A DNA stretch of 64,000 nucleotides from Verrucomicrobiota bacterium. Its GTDB lineage: Bacteria > Verrucomicrobiota > Verrucomicrobiia > Opitutales > Opitutaceae. Positions 44,748 to 56,049 of the stretch are shown here, piece after piece. Both the position numbers and the translations under genes were made by a program. Positions within the stretch are counted from its first letter, which is position 1, and each line of letters opens with the position of its first letter. Location: NCBI GenBank assembly GCA_023391285.1, contig JAEWBF010000123.1, positions 1 to 64,000 of the forward strand. Direction: 5' to 3'. The notes under the pieces are model-generated. The model had not been told where the DNA came from and made no database searches. It saw nothing but the letters and a program-made list of their open reading frames with translations.

Positions 44748-46247
44748 TCACGGCTGCCACAGGAAACTCCACGTCTCCGTGAGCACGTCGTCGCCTTCGC
44801 GCAAATAACACCGCAGCTCGACCGGCTTGCCCGAACCATCCGGACGAATCGCGAACGCCGCGCGCCACGTTTGGTTATACGGGTTCTTCTGCACAATGGA
44901 GTGTTCGAGTTTCGCACCGTTGCCGACGCTTACAACCGACTCGATCTTCGCCTCGGCCCCCTGCTTGTTGAGGTAAGTGCCCGTGAAATCGATAAAGAAA
45001 CGTTCGAGATCCGCCTCGTGCGTCTTCGTCCGCCCATGTCGTGTCGCCAACACCCGTCCCGCCGGCGGATGGATCGTATCCAAATACCAGTGCAACTTGT
45101 ATTCGAGTTCGAGCGGCTCACCCACTTTCGGCGCTGCGTCCGGCGTCCAAAACGCCACAATATTGTCGTTGGTCTCGTCCGGCGTCGGGATCTCCACCAG
45201 CCGCACCGATCCTTTTCCCCAATCCCCCACCGGCTCCACCCACGCGCTCGGCCGCGCATGATACGCCGCCTCGAGATCCTGGTAATTCTCGAAATTCCGA
45301 TCGCGCTGCACCAACCCAAACCCTTTCGGATTCGTATCGCTAAACGCCGCCGTCCGCACCGCGCGCGGATTCGTCAACGGCCGCCAAATCCATTCGCCGC
45401 CGCCCGTCCGCACGAGCAATCCGTCCGAGTCATGCACTTCCGGACGAAAATCATTCGTCGGCTCGTTCGTGCTCTCACCGTGCCAATACATGCTCGTCAA
45501 CGGCGCCAGCCCGATCGTCTTCACCTGCTTGCGGAAAAACAACGTCGCCTTCACCTGCGAAACCGTCGCCGCGCCCGGCGCGATCACGAAGCGATACGCG
45601 CCCGCCACGCTCGGGCTATCCAGCAGCGCATACACCGTCACACTCTTCGCATTCTTCGCCGGCTGCTCGATCCAGAATTCCGTGAACACCGGAAACTCCT
45701 CTCCCGTCTGCTCCGCTGTATCCAAAGCCAAACCACGCGCCGACAACCCATAGATCGCGTTTTGGCAGAGTAGCCGGAAATAACTCGCGCCCTGAAACGC
45801 CCCCAACTCGTCCCCCGCGCGATTCAGCGGATACAGAATCTTGAACCCCGCGAATCCCATCGTCGGCGGCAGCTCTCCCGTCTTCAGCCGATCATAGATA
45901 AAAAGATCCTTCGTAAACGGAATCAGCTTCTCCCGCCCGTTCTCCACTTCGTGAATCTGCACCGTGTTCACCTGCACGAAGCCGGGATGAAAAAACTGCA
46001 GCTCGAAGGGACGCTTCTCCTTCCGCCACCACGTGTGCCCCGGCTCGAATCGAATCAGTCGGTGCTCGTCATACGTCAGCCGCTTCAACCACTCCGGCAC
46101 CGGACTCTCCGGCTTCGCATACGGCTTCGCCGCGAGGGCTTTCGCTCGCTCACGCAAGACGTCGAAGTCGAACCGCGTTTCCGCCGCCGACGCTACCGTT
46201 CCCGCGACAACCACCGCCGCCGCGCACCCAGCCAACCACGTTTTCAT
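44748..46247 (-). CDS. opgG: Periplasmic glucan biosynthesis protein OpgG
   Basis: OpgG (MdoG) is a periplasmic protein needed to form branched or finished glucans. 499 residues with a signal peptide (KTWLAGCAAAVVVAGTVASA). Family landmarks include FELQFFHPGFV, the GFAGFKILYPLN segment, GASYFRLL, SARGLALDT and FPVFTEFWIEQP in the first domain, and the immunoglobulin-like C-terminal part. Its start overlaps the stop of udg (ATGA). opgH lies downstream after one small gene. Confidence 0.94.
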   Translation of the reverse strand: MKTWLAGCAAAVVVAGTVASAAETRFDFDVLRERAKALAAKPYAKPESPVPEWLKRLTYDEHRLIRFEPGHTWWRKEKRPFELQFFHPGFVQVNTVQIHEVENGREKLIPFTKDLFIYDRLKTGELPPTMGFAGFKILYPLNRAGDELGAFQGASYFRLLCQNAIYGLSARGLALDTAEQTGEEFPVFTEFWIEQPAKNAKSVTVYALLDSPSVAGAYRFVIAPGAATVSQVKATLFFRKQVKTIGLAPLTSMYWHGESTNEPTNDFRPEVHDSDGLLVRTGGGEWIWRPLTNPRAVRTAAFSDTNPKGFGLVQRDRNFENYQDLEAAYHARPSAWVEPVGDWGKGSVRLVEIPTPDETNDNIVAFWTPDAAPKVGEPLELEYKLHWYLDTIHPPAGRVLATRHGRTKTHEADLERFFIDFTGTYLNKQGAEAKIESVVSVGNGAKLEHSIVQKNPYNQTWRAAFAIRPDGSGKPVELRCYLREGDDVLTETWSFLWQP

Positions 46248-47191
46248 TTGTCCAAGAAATACCCGCGTTGCTTTTCCGAGATCGGCAGCTCCGCGCGTTC
46301 CATCACCTTCAACAAATCATCCCAAATCATTCGCTTCGATCGATTCGACTGATTCCGCAGGATGTAGCTCGGATGATACGTCACCATCAGCGGCTTCCCG
46401 GCGAACTCCTTCCACTTGCCGCGCACTTCGCCGAGCGCCTTGAACGAACCCGCGCCCAACAAACCCGCCGCCGCCGTCGCGCCTAGCGCCACGATCAACT
46501 TTGGATCCACGATCTCGATCTGCGCCCGCAAATTCGGCAAGCAGTAGGCCATCTCCTCCGCGGTCGGAGGACGATTCCCATACTGCACGCCGCTCGCATT
46601 GAGCGCCATCTCGGGCCGCCAGTTCATGATATTGCCGATGTAAACGTCTTCGCGCCGGAGCCCCATGGCCCCGATCATTTTCGTCAGCAATTGTCCCGCC
46701 GGACCGACAAACGGTTCCCCCTGCACTTCTTCTTCCGCCCCCGGCGCTTCGCCGACGAACATGATCTGCGCGTCCAAATTCCCCACGCCCAACACCACCT
46801 GCTTCCCCGGCCGCACGTGCGCGCAACAGACTTCGTCCTTCAACACCTTCTCCTTCAACCACGCCATCCGCGTCGCCTTGTCCCCCTCCGGCACCGTAAA
46901 CGCCTTCGGCTCCGGCACCGCCGCAACACCCTCCGGCGCCGCTTTCTTCACCACCACCTTTGGAGGCGCGGTGCCCCCACCGCGCAAACCCGCCCGCTCC
47001 TCCTTTACCGCCTCACTTTCCTTCACCTCCACGCCCACGTCCTCCCCCTTCACCGCCGGCCGCGCACTTTTTCTCGCCGCCACCACTTTCCGCAACGCCT
47101 CCACGCTCTCCTCCGACACCGAAACGCTTTTCACGCCCGCCGCCTTCAGCCGCCGTAATTCCTCCGTCAAAACATTCAGTGCCGTTCGCAT
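46244..47191 (-). CDS. udg: Family 4-type uracil-DNA glycosylase with altered Fe-S cysteines
   Basis: From ATG 47191, 315 residues. Residues about 1-130 are a helical and lysine/proline-rich extension; the glycosylase domain starts near 145. Motif A is GEAPGAEEEVQGEPFVGPAG and motif B is HPSYILRNQ, both canonical. Family 4 enzymes bind a 4Fe-4S cluster with Cys in CxxC, K-C-R-P and x-C-L-P; here the first is degenerate (VCCAH), the third is W (NIMNWRPEM) and only YCLPNL is kept. A 25-base hairpin repeat lies in frame within the linker. It overlaps ribE and opgG by ATGA. Confidence 0.85.
   Translation of the reverse strand: MRTALNVLTEELRRLKAAGVKSVSVSEESVEALRKVVAARKSARPAVKGEDVGVEVKESEAVKEERAGLRGGGTAPPKVVVKKAAPEGVAAVPEPKAFTVPEGDKATRMAWLKEKVLKDEVCCAHVRPGKQVVLGVGNLDAQIMFVGEAPGAEEEVQGEPFVGPAGQLLTKMIGAMGLRREDVYIGNIMNWRPEMALNASGVQYGNRPPTAEEMAYCLPNLRAQIEIVDPKLIVALGATAAAGLLGAGSFKALGEVRGKWKEFAGKPLMVTYHPSYILRNQSNRSKRMIWDDLLKVMERAELPISEKQRGYFLDK
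46961..46985 (+). repeat. TGGAGGCGCGGTG hairpin repeat inside udg
   Basis: All 25 bases are identical to the intergenic copy at 22957. On the minus strand it encodes a Gly/Ala/Pro stretch (LRGGGTAPPK region) in the linker before the glycosylase domain. Confidence 0.85.
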
Positions 47192-47787
47192 CACTCGCTC
47201 CGGGTTTGCAGAAGTTTCTCCACGTATTTGCCCAACAAATCGAATTCGAGATTCACCTTCTCGCCCGCTTTCCGCGCCCCAAGATTCGTCACCTGCAGCG
47301 TGTGCGGAATCACCCACACCGCGAACGTATCGCCATCCACGTCCGCAATCGTCAGCGAGATCCCATCGATCGCGATGCTGCCTTTGTGCACGATGTAACG
47401 TCCACCCCCTTCCGGCACGCGCACTTTCAAATAGTGATCTTTCCCTCGCGCCTCAAACACCTCGACGACGCCCACGCCATCGATGTGCCCGGTGACGAAA
47501 TGTCCGCCGACTTTCCCATCGAACTTCAAGCTCCGCTCCAAGTTCACCGCTCCGCCCGCGCCCAAGTCGGAAAAATTCGTCAACCGCCGCGTTTCCTCCA
47601 ACACGTCGAACCACACGTATCCAGAATCGAACTTCGTCGCTGTCAGGCAGCATCCGTTCACCGCGATGCTGTCGCCCTCGGCGAGTCCTTCGAGCACGCG
47701 CTTCGCCGCCACCTGCAGCCGCCAAGCCTCCGCCTGCGGCGCAAAGCTCACCACGCGTCCCGTTTCCTCAACGATTCCCGTAAACAT
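47191..47787 (-). CDS. ribE: Riboflavin synthase, alpha subunit
   Basis: Dismutates two 6,7-dimethyl-8-ribityllumazine molecules to make riboflavin. 198 residues from ATG 47787 (GTG 47796 is possible), with the duplicated lumazine-binding fold: FTGIVEETG at the start, GDSIAVNGCCLTAT, GGHFVTGHIDGVG in the first repeat, and GSIAIDGISLTIAD with IPHTLQVTNL in the second. A GAGAGGG sequence precedes the ATG. It is the first gene of a coupled set ribE-udg-opgG joined by ATGA overlaps. Confidence 0.94.
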   Translation of the reverse strand: MFTGIVEETGRVVSFAPQAEAWRLQVAAKRVLEGLAEGDSIAVNGCCLTATKFDSGYVWFDVLEETRRLTNFSDLGAGGAVNLERSLKFDGKVGGHFVTGHIDGVGVVEVFEARGKDHYLKVRVPEGGGRYIVHKGSIAIDGISLTIADVDGDTFAVWVIPHTLQVTNLGARKAGEKVNLEFDLLGKYVEKLLQTRSE

Positions 47788-47817
47788 AAAACTCACCCTC
47801 TCCTCTCCGCCCCTTCA

Positions 47818-47880
47818 TGTCCATTCGTGTTCCTTCGTGGTTAAAATCCATCCGTATTCATCCGCGTCCATCCGTGGTTA
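47818..47880 (+). repeat. ATCCGTG/TTCGTGG simple repeat after the PDZ gene
   Basis: About 63 bases of CCATTCGTGTTCC, TTCGTGGTTA and ATCCGTGGTTA-type units. It resembles dispersed repeats of related genomes (memory, not searched). Its last TTA supplies the TAA stop of the minus-strand PDZ protein gene. Confidence 0.7.
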
Positions 47881-49290
47881 CAAACGGATCCGCAACACCG
47901 CCGTCTCCCCGCTCCGCGTCACCAACAACACACACTCCGCACGCGTCGCATCCTCTTCGATATCCGTCAGTCGCGTCACCGCGTCCGCAAAACTCTGCAC
48001 GCCCACGCCGTCGATCTCGCGGATCCAATCATCCGTCCGCAGCCCCGCCGTCGAAGCCGGACCATTTGGCTTCACGAAATGCGCCACCACGCCCGTCGCG
48101 CCTTCCGGATTCACCCGTCGAGCCACCGCGTCGTCATGCACGAACTCCCGCGCCGTGAATCCAATCCGTTCAAAATACTTCCGTTCCGCCTCCGAGAACA
48201 GCTTCGGCTGATCTCCCAGCGCGACAGTCAATTCCTGACGCTCCCCATTCCGCAGCACCGTCAGCTTGATCTCATCGCCCGGCTTTCGCCGCACGATTTC
48301 GCGTCCGACAAACTGAGACACCGCACGATCCGGCCGAAACCGCGGCAGCGCCTCGCCATCGATCGCCAACAACACATCGCCTTCCTTCAACCCTCCGCGC
48401 GCCGCCGGCCCGCCTTCCACCACTTCGCTGAACACCACCGCCGACTGCGAACCGAGTTTCAAAAATCGCGCGACCTCCGGATCGACCGGCTCCAATCCAT
48501 ACGCTCCCAACCACGCCAGCGGCCGCCCAAACACATTCTGCGGCACGCGCCCGAGTTGCGGCAGCACTTCCGGCGTCGTCAGCAGCGCCGCGCTTTCCTC
48601 CACGTTCATCATCACCACCGGCAACCCGCCGCGATCGCTCGTCGAGAACTGCAAAAAACTTTCCCCGAATCCCGTCAGCCCAAGCCCCATGAACTTTCCT
48701 TCCGCATCAAACGCCGGCAGCCCCGGTCCCGTCACTTCATCCAACGCCACCGCGGTCCGCTGCGGCAGCGCCTGCACCAGCGAAACCCGCCCGCTCATCC
48801 AATAAGCCGTAAAATCCTCATCCTTGTTGCGCAGTCCGATGCCCCAAATCTCTTCGCCCATCCTCGGCTCGCGCGCCTCGCCCACAAACTTCGTGATCGG
48901 CGTCAAGTCCCCGCGAATCCCTTCCGCCGCGCGCACGAAGTGCCACCCCGACAACGCATCCTGCCCCAGATATTCGCCCGCGACACTCTCCGCCGAGCCC
49001 GCGCGATACACTTTGAAATCCTTCAACTGCGACGGCGTCGCCCGCGGATTCACCGCGATCGACGGCAGGACGATCGTCCCGTTTTCATCGATCACCGTCC
49101 CATACGACACCGTCGGCCGCCGTTCCGTCTCCGTCTCCACGTAGTGCTCGACCGCGACGACGGTCTTCAATCGCTCCGCCCACAACTCCGAGACATCCGC
49201 GCGCAACGCCGAGAGCGCCGCGCACAACAACATCACCCCTTGTAGGAGCCTGCTTGCAGGCGATCCCATAAAAATCATCCGCGTCTTCAT
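47878..49290 (-). CDS. Trypsin-like fold protein with PDZ domains, apparently catalytically dead
   Basis: 470 residues. A signal peptide (VMLLCAALSALRA) is preceded by an n-region partly encoded by a REP-like repeat. The first half follows the DegP-type protease fold, but where DegP has GNSGGPL this protein has VTGPGLPAF, so the serine is absent, and I see no catalytic His context like TNAHV. Two PDZ domains follow (VVEGGPAARGGLKEGDVLLA; GPASTAGLRTDDWI). It overlaps the DegP-like gene upstream by four bases, so it probably works with it as a regulatory or substrate-binding partner; that is inference. Confidence 0.82.
   Translation of the reverse strand: MKTRMIFMGSPASRLLQGVMLLCAALSALRADVSELWAERLKTVVAVEHYVETETERRPTVSYGTVIDENGTIVLPSIAVNPRATPSQLKDFKVYRAGSAESVAGEYLGQDALSGWHFVRAAEGIRGDLTPITKFVGEAREPRMGEEIWGIGLRNKDEDFTAYWMSGRVSLVQALPQRTAVALDEVTGPGLPAFDAEGKFMGLGLTGFGESFLQFSTSDRGGLPVVMMNVEESAALLTTPEVLPQLGRVPQNVFGRPLAWLGAYGLEPVDPEVARFLKLGSQSAVVFSEVVEGGPAARGGLKEGDVLLAIDGEALPRFRPDRAVSQFVGREIVRRKPGDEIKLTVLRNGERQELTVALGDQPKLFSEAERKYFERIGFTAREFVHDDAVARRVNPEGATGVVAHFVKPNGPASTAGLRTDDWIREIDGVGVQSFADAVTRLTDIEEDATRAECVLLVTRSGETAVLRIRL
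49242..49263 (+). repeat. REP-like GTAGGAGCCTGCTTGCAGGC element in coding sequence
   Basis: Stem GCCTGC/GCAGGC around TT with a GTAGGA tag, very like REP elements of Pseudomonas. It encodes the GSPASRLLQG part of the PDZ protein's leader. Confidence 0.75.
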
Positions 49291-50630
49291 GGTTTGAATA
49301 CATAAAGCGAAATCTGCCGATTCCGCATCGCCTCCACCAACACCGCCTCCGGCTTGGCCTCATACGCCGCATGCGCCGCCTTCAACACTTCGAGCGTCTC
49401 CACCGGCTGCTGGTTCACCTTTCGAATCACATCGCCCCGCTGAATCCCCGCCACGCCCGCCGGAAATCCCGGTTGCACGCCAATCACCAGCACACCCGTC
49501 TCGTCCGCCAACTGATTCTCGCGCGCATACGTCCGCGACACCTTCCGCACGCTCAATCCCCACTTCTCGAACGCCCACTCCTCGCCCACGCGGCTCTCCA
49601 GCTTTTCCGTCACCACCACGTAGTCTTTGGTCTCACCGCTCCGCCGCACCGAAAGCTTCAACGCACTCCCCACCGGCCGGCTCGCAATCATGTTCTGGAT
49701 TCCCGGCAACTGCTCCGGAAATCGCCCATCCACTTTCACGCCGTCGATCGCCAGCAGGATATCACCTCCACGGATACCCGCGCGTGCTGCCGGCGAATCG
49801 CGATCCACGTTGTTGATCAACATCCCCGTGTTCAGCGACAGCGCATAAAACCCTTCGAAATCCTGCAAATCCCGCGGCACGATCCCGATGTAACTCCGCT
49901 CGATCTCTCCTTTGTGCACCAACCCGTGAACCACGCGCTTCGCGATATTCGCCGGAATCGCGAAACCCAGATTGTCCGCGCCCGCGTAACCGCGCGAATT
50001 GATTCCCACCACCCGCCCGTCCGCCGTCACCAACGGCCCGCCCGAGTTGCCCGGATTGATCGCCGCATCCGTCTGCAGCCAGGTGTTAAACGCCCCCGTC
50101 TCATACCCTTTCACCCCGCGCGGATCTTCGAAATAGCGATTGTTGTTCGAGATAATCCCGCGCGTCGCCGTCCGCGTCAGCCCATACGGCGTTCCCACCG
50201 CATACACCGTCTCGCCGACTTCGAGTTTGGCGCTGTCGCCAAATTCCGCGTGCCGAAACTTCAACCCGCGCCGTTTCATATCCTCCAAATCCAGCCGCAG
50301 CACCGCGAGGTCCGTCCAATGATCCCAGCCCACGAGTTTAGCGTTCACCCGCTCGAGGTTCGCGAGGGTCACTTGCACCTCGACCGCGCGCGGCGACGCC
50401 ACGTGCGCATTCGTCAGCACGATGCCATCCTTCGACAAAATCACCCCCGACCCGATCCCCGACGTAAACCGCCGCGCCCCCGCCTCAAACGCATGCTCGC
50501 GCACGTCGATCCGCACCACCGCGTCCAACAGCTGCTCAAACCCTCGGCTCAACGCTCCGCGCGCTGGTGAGACGATGGTTAAAATGCAGGCGCCCAGCGC
50601 GAAGATTGACCGTGCAGCGAAAGATTTCAC
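49287..50630 (-). CDS. DegP/HtrA-family periplasmic serine protease
   Basis: From GTG 50630, 447 residues. The signal peptide is AARSIFALGACILTIVSPARG. The catalytic triad is visible: His76 in LTNAHV, Asp107 in WTDLAVLRLD, Ser196 in GNSGGPL. A first PDZ domain follows (RDSPAARAGIRGGDILLAIDG) and a second, weaker one at the C terminus (PGFPAGVAGIQRGDV). It degrades or refolds misfolded envelope proteins. The start is only 20 bases from the divergent leuS start, so its promoter must lie inside leuS, or a downstream start is used. Confidence 0.9.
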   Translation of the reverse strand: MKSFAARSIFALGACILTIVSPARGALSRGFEQLLDAVVRIDVREHAFEAGARRFTSGIGSGVILSKDGIVLTNAHVASPRAVEVQVTLANLERVNAKLVGWDHWTDLAVLRLDLEDMKRRGLKFRHAEFGDSAKLEVGETVYAVGTPYGLTRTATRGIISNNNRYFEDPRGVKGYETGAFNTWLQTDAAINPGNSGGPLVTADGRVVGINSRGYAGADNLGFAIPANIAKRVVHGLVHKGEIERSYIGIVPRDLQDFEGFYALSLNTGMLINNVDRDSPAARAGIRGGDILLAIDGVKVDGRFPEQLPGIQNMIASRPVGSALKLSVRRSGETKDYVVVTEKLESRVGEEWAFEKWGLSVRKVSRTYARENQLADETGVLVIGVQPGFPAGVAGIQRGDVIRKVNQQPVETLEVLKAAHAAYEAKPEAVLVEAMRNRQISLYVFKP

Positions 50631-50650
50631 AGTGGCGAGTTCACACGCGA

Positions 50651-53224
<2,574 letters not shown>

Positions 53225-53244
53225 GTTGCATCCGGAATGCAGTG

Positions 53245-53266
53245 TTCTAGGTATTACACCCTAGAA
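53245..53266. promoter_or_regulatory. Inverted repeat upstream of the export module
   Basis: TTCTAGG and CCTAGAA, seven perfect bases each, around TATTACAC, 35 bases before the fecR-like start. It could be an operator overlapping the promoter; the A/T-rich centre fits a -10-like element. No regulator is identified. Confidence 0.45.
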
Positions 53267-53301
53267 TCCACCTACGTTCCACCTCATCTCTCCCCGCCCA
53301 T

Positions 53302-56019
53302 ATGAAGCACTCACCCGCGCTCACCCTGTTTACGCTGGTTCTGGTGCTGTTTTCCGCCTCGGGCGCGCACGCGGCGCTTACCGGTCGGCAAAACAACCTT
53401 CTCGGAAAGTTCTTCGTGAGCAGCGTCGAAGGTGAGGTGATGTGCATCAACGACGGCCGCATCTTCAACCTCAAGAAGGGCGATACCATCCTCGCGCGCG
53501 GCACCGTCATCGAGACCAAGGAGGACGCCAACGTCACCCTGGTTTTCTCCAACGGGACAGGCGTTTACACCGACGAAAACACCCGCTTCGAGATCGAAAA
53601 ATTCGACCAAGAATTCTTCGCGCCGAACAACAACCTCAAGGTCGAGCCGTCCAACTCGTCCACGTTGGTCGGTCTTTCCACCGGCCGCGTCGTCATCAGC
53701 ACGCCCCGTCTGCTCAGCGGCACCACCATGGTCTACAAGACCACGCACGCCGCCGTCGGCATCCGCGGCGAAAAGATCCTCATCGAAGCCGACGAAAAAC
53801 AAACGCACGTCGCGATGATCGCCGGCAACGCCACGGTCAACGTCCGCAATCCCGACGGCACGTTCGTCTCCATCGGCAAACGTCTCACCACCGGTCAGGA
53901 AGCCTTCGTCAAATACACCGTCGGCGGCGGCACCGAGGGCGGCCTCGTCCTTTCCGACGAATCGAATCCCACCTCTGACGGCGCTGCCACCGCTGCTACT
54001 ACCCTGGCCTCCACCGAACCGACGCCGGTTCTCACCGGCAACCCCATTACTGCGGAAACCGAAGCCACCGTTCTCCGCCTCACCGGCGGCGCCCGCATGA
54101 AACGCTCCGCCAGCAGCCCCGAGGTTCCCGTCGCCGAAGGCGCCAAGCTCCCGGTCGGCAGCATCCTGCTCACTGACGCCGCCGCCGAACTTCACCTGCA
54201 GCCGTTCGAAGGCACCATCGCCACGCTGCGTCCCAACACCACCGTTCATATCGAAAAACTTTCGATCACCCGCGACGGCAATGTCGTCACGAAGCAAACC
54301 GGCCTCCTCGGCCTCAAGGCCGGCACCCTCATCTCGACCATCGATCCGGCGAAATCCAACATCAACGACTACGGCGTCCGCACCCCGAAGGGCATCGCCT
54401 CCGCCAAGGGCACGTCGTTCGCCGTTTCGATCGAAGACGACGAAGGCTTCACCGTCGCTACCACCGCCGACACCGTCACGTTCATCACGCCCGAGGGCAC
54501 GTCCTACGCCATCACCGCCGGCAACGTCAGCATCACTCCGGCCGGTGGCGCACCGCAGCCGCCCGTTTCCCTCGCGACGGCAATTTCCTCCAACACAGGC
54601 TTGGTCGACGTCGTTCGCGCCGCCCTCAACACCGTTACCAACGTCGTCCAAAACAACGTCGGTGCGCTCCCGCCCAATTCCGCCAGCGACCTCATCTCCA
54701 AAGTCGCCAGCACCGCCAGCGCCGTCCTCCCCGCCGAAGCCACCGCGATCGCTTCGCAGGTCGTCACCGCCGTCACCTGGCCTTCTTCCGCGACGTCGAC
54801 GATCGCGCCCGCCGCTGCCGCAGCCGTCACCGGCACCATCGCCGCCGCCGCGCCCAATCAAGCCGCCGCCATCGCCACGTCCGCTGCACTCGCCGCTCCC
54901 GCTCACGCCGTCGCCGTCGCCGCCGCCTCCGCCCAAGCCGCTCCCGCTCACGCCGCGCAAATCGCTTCTGCCGTCACGCAGACGTTCGTCCAAACCGACT
55001 CCGTCGGCAACGTGACTCCGGCAACCGTTCAAAACGCCGCCGCCCTCGCCGCGGCTGTCACGTCTTCTGTTCCCAACCAAGCCGCCCCCGTCGCCGCTGC
55101 CGTGATGCAGGCGCTCGCGCAGTCCGCTCCCCTTTCACCTCCTCTCGCCAACGCGCAGGTCGCCTCGACCATCGCCTCATCCGTCACCCGCGCCGCGCCT
55201 GATCAAGCCGTGCCCGTCGCCGCCACGATGATGCGCACGCTCACTCAGACGCAGACTTTTGGTGAAGCCAGTCCCCAAGTGATCGCGCAAACCGCCGCCA
55301 CACTCGCCTCCGCCGTGACCGTCGTCGTCCCGCCCCAAGCGCAGGAAGTCGCCACCGCCGTCATGCAGCTCTTGGTTCAAACGAATCCAAACGCGTCGCC
55401 GGCGGCGAACACTCAAGCCGCCGGTCTCATCGCAGCCGCCGTCTCCCAAGCCGCCCCCGGCCAGGCCGCCGCGATCAACCAGGGCCTCGCTGCCGCGACC
55501 AATCAACCCGTCTCCGCCATTCAGTCCGCCTCGCTCCAGTCCGGCACCCTCGCCACTCAAATCGCTCAACAGGTCGGCCAGATCAGCCAAACCGCCAACA
55601 CCTCGTTTCAACAAGGAAGCGCCACCAGTTCGAGCATCGCCCAATCCGCCGCAGGATCATCCGCGGGTTCGGCTGGCGGCGCATCCGAAAGCGTTGCTCA
55701 AAACACCACACCCAGCGCCGGCCCTTCTCCGTCTAATACCGCCGGCCCCGGCGGCGGGGGCGATGGCAACAGCTCCACGTCCATCATCATCACCCAATTC
55801 GATCCCAACGAGGTCTCCGACCTCACTGCCAGCCTCGAGGCCGCCCAAAACGCTCAAGCCGGCACCATCTTTGTGCCCTCCGATCCGGGCGCATCCGGTC
55901 CCCCCGGCAGCAGCAGCGGCGGCATCGGCGGCAGCCCCACCGTGGAACCTCGCCCCACGACGCCCGCCACGCCGGATTCGCACCAGACGATCAGCAGTTC
56001 GAATGTGGTCGGCCCCTGA
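53302..56019 (+). CDS. Secreted FecR-domain protein with long Ala-rich repeat region
   Basis: 905 residues. Signal peptide (ALTLFTLVLVLFSASGAHA), then two FecR-like beta domains: about 35-200 (SSVEGEVMCINDGR; TTHAAVGIRGEKILIEA) and about 265-420 (LRLTGGARMKR; GVRTPKGIASAKGTSFAVS). From about 445 to 745 is an Ala/Val/Gln-rich helical region: first 15-residue units (APNQAAAIA, APAHAVAVA, APAHAAQIA), then four units of about 42-45 residues with the pattern V-P-x-Q-A-x-x-V-A-x-x-V-M-Q. The C terminus is Ser/Gly/Pro-rich. It leads an operon with a barrel, Wza-type and Wzc-type protein, so it is probably an envelope structural partner of polysaccharide export; the repeat region is unlike any family I know. 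Confidence 0.82.
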   Translation: MKHSPALTLFTLVLVLFSASGAHAALTGRQNNLLGKFFVSSVEGEVMCINDGRIFNLKKGDTILARGTVIETKEDANVTLVFSNGTGVYTDENTRFEIEKFDQEFFAPNNNLKVEPSNSSTLVGLSTGRVVISTPRLLSGTTMVYKTTHAAVGIRGEKILIEADEKQTHVAMIAGNATVNVRNPDGTFVSIGKRLTTGQEAFVKYTVGGGTEGGLVLSDESNPTSDGAATAATTLASTEPTPVLTGNPITAETEATVLRLTGGARMKRSASSPEVPVAEGAKLPVGSILLTDAAAELHLQPFEGTIATLRPNTTVHIEKLSITRDGNVVTKQTGLLGLKAGTLISTIDPAKSNINDYGVRTPKGIASAKGTSFAVSIEDDEGFTVATTADTVTFITPEGTSYAITAGNVSITPAGGAPQPPVSLATAISSNTGLVDVVRAALNTVTNVVQNNVGALPPNSASDLISKVASTASAVLPAEATAIASQVVTAVTWPSSATSTIAPAAAAAVTGTIAAAAPNQAAAIATSAALAAPAHAVAVAAASAQAAPAHAAQIASAVTQTFVQTDSVGNVTPATVQNAAALAAAVTSSVPNQAAPVAAAVMQALAQSAPLSPPLANAQVASTIASSVTRAAPDQAVPVAATMMRTLTQTQTFGEASPQVIAQTAATLASAVTVVVPPQAQEVATAVMQLLVQTNPNASPAANTQAAGLIAAAVSQAAPGQAAAINQGLAAATNQPVSAIQSASLQSGTLATQIAQQVGQISQTANTSFQQGSATSSSIAQSAAGSSAGSAGGASESVAQNTTPSAGPSPSNTAGPGGGGDGNSSTSIIITQFDPNEVSDLTASLEAAQNAQAGTIFVPSDPGASGPPGSSSGGIGGSPTVEPRPTTPATPDSHQTISSSNVVGP

Positions 56020-56049
56020 GTTGAATCAGGTCTCTAGCGACATGCCTCG

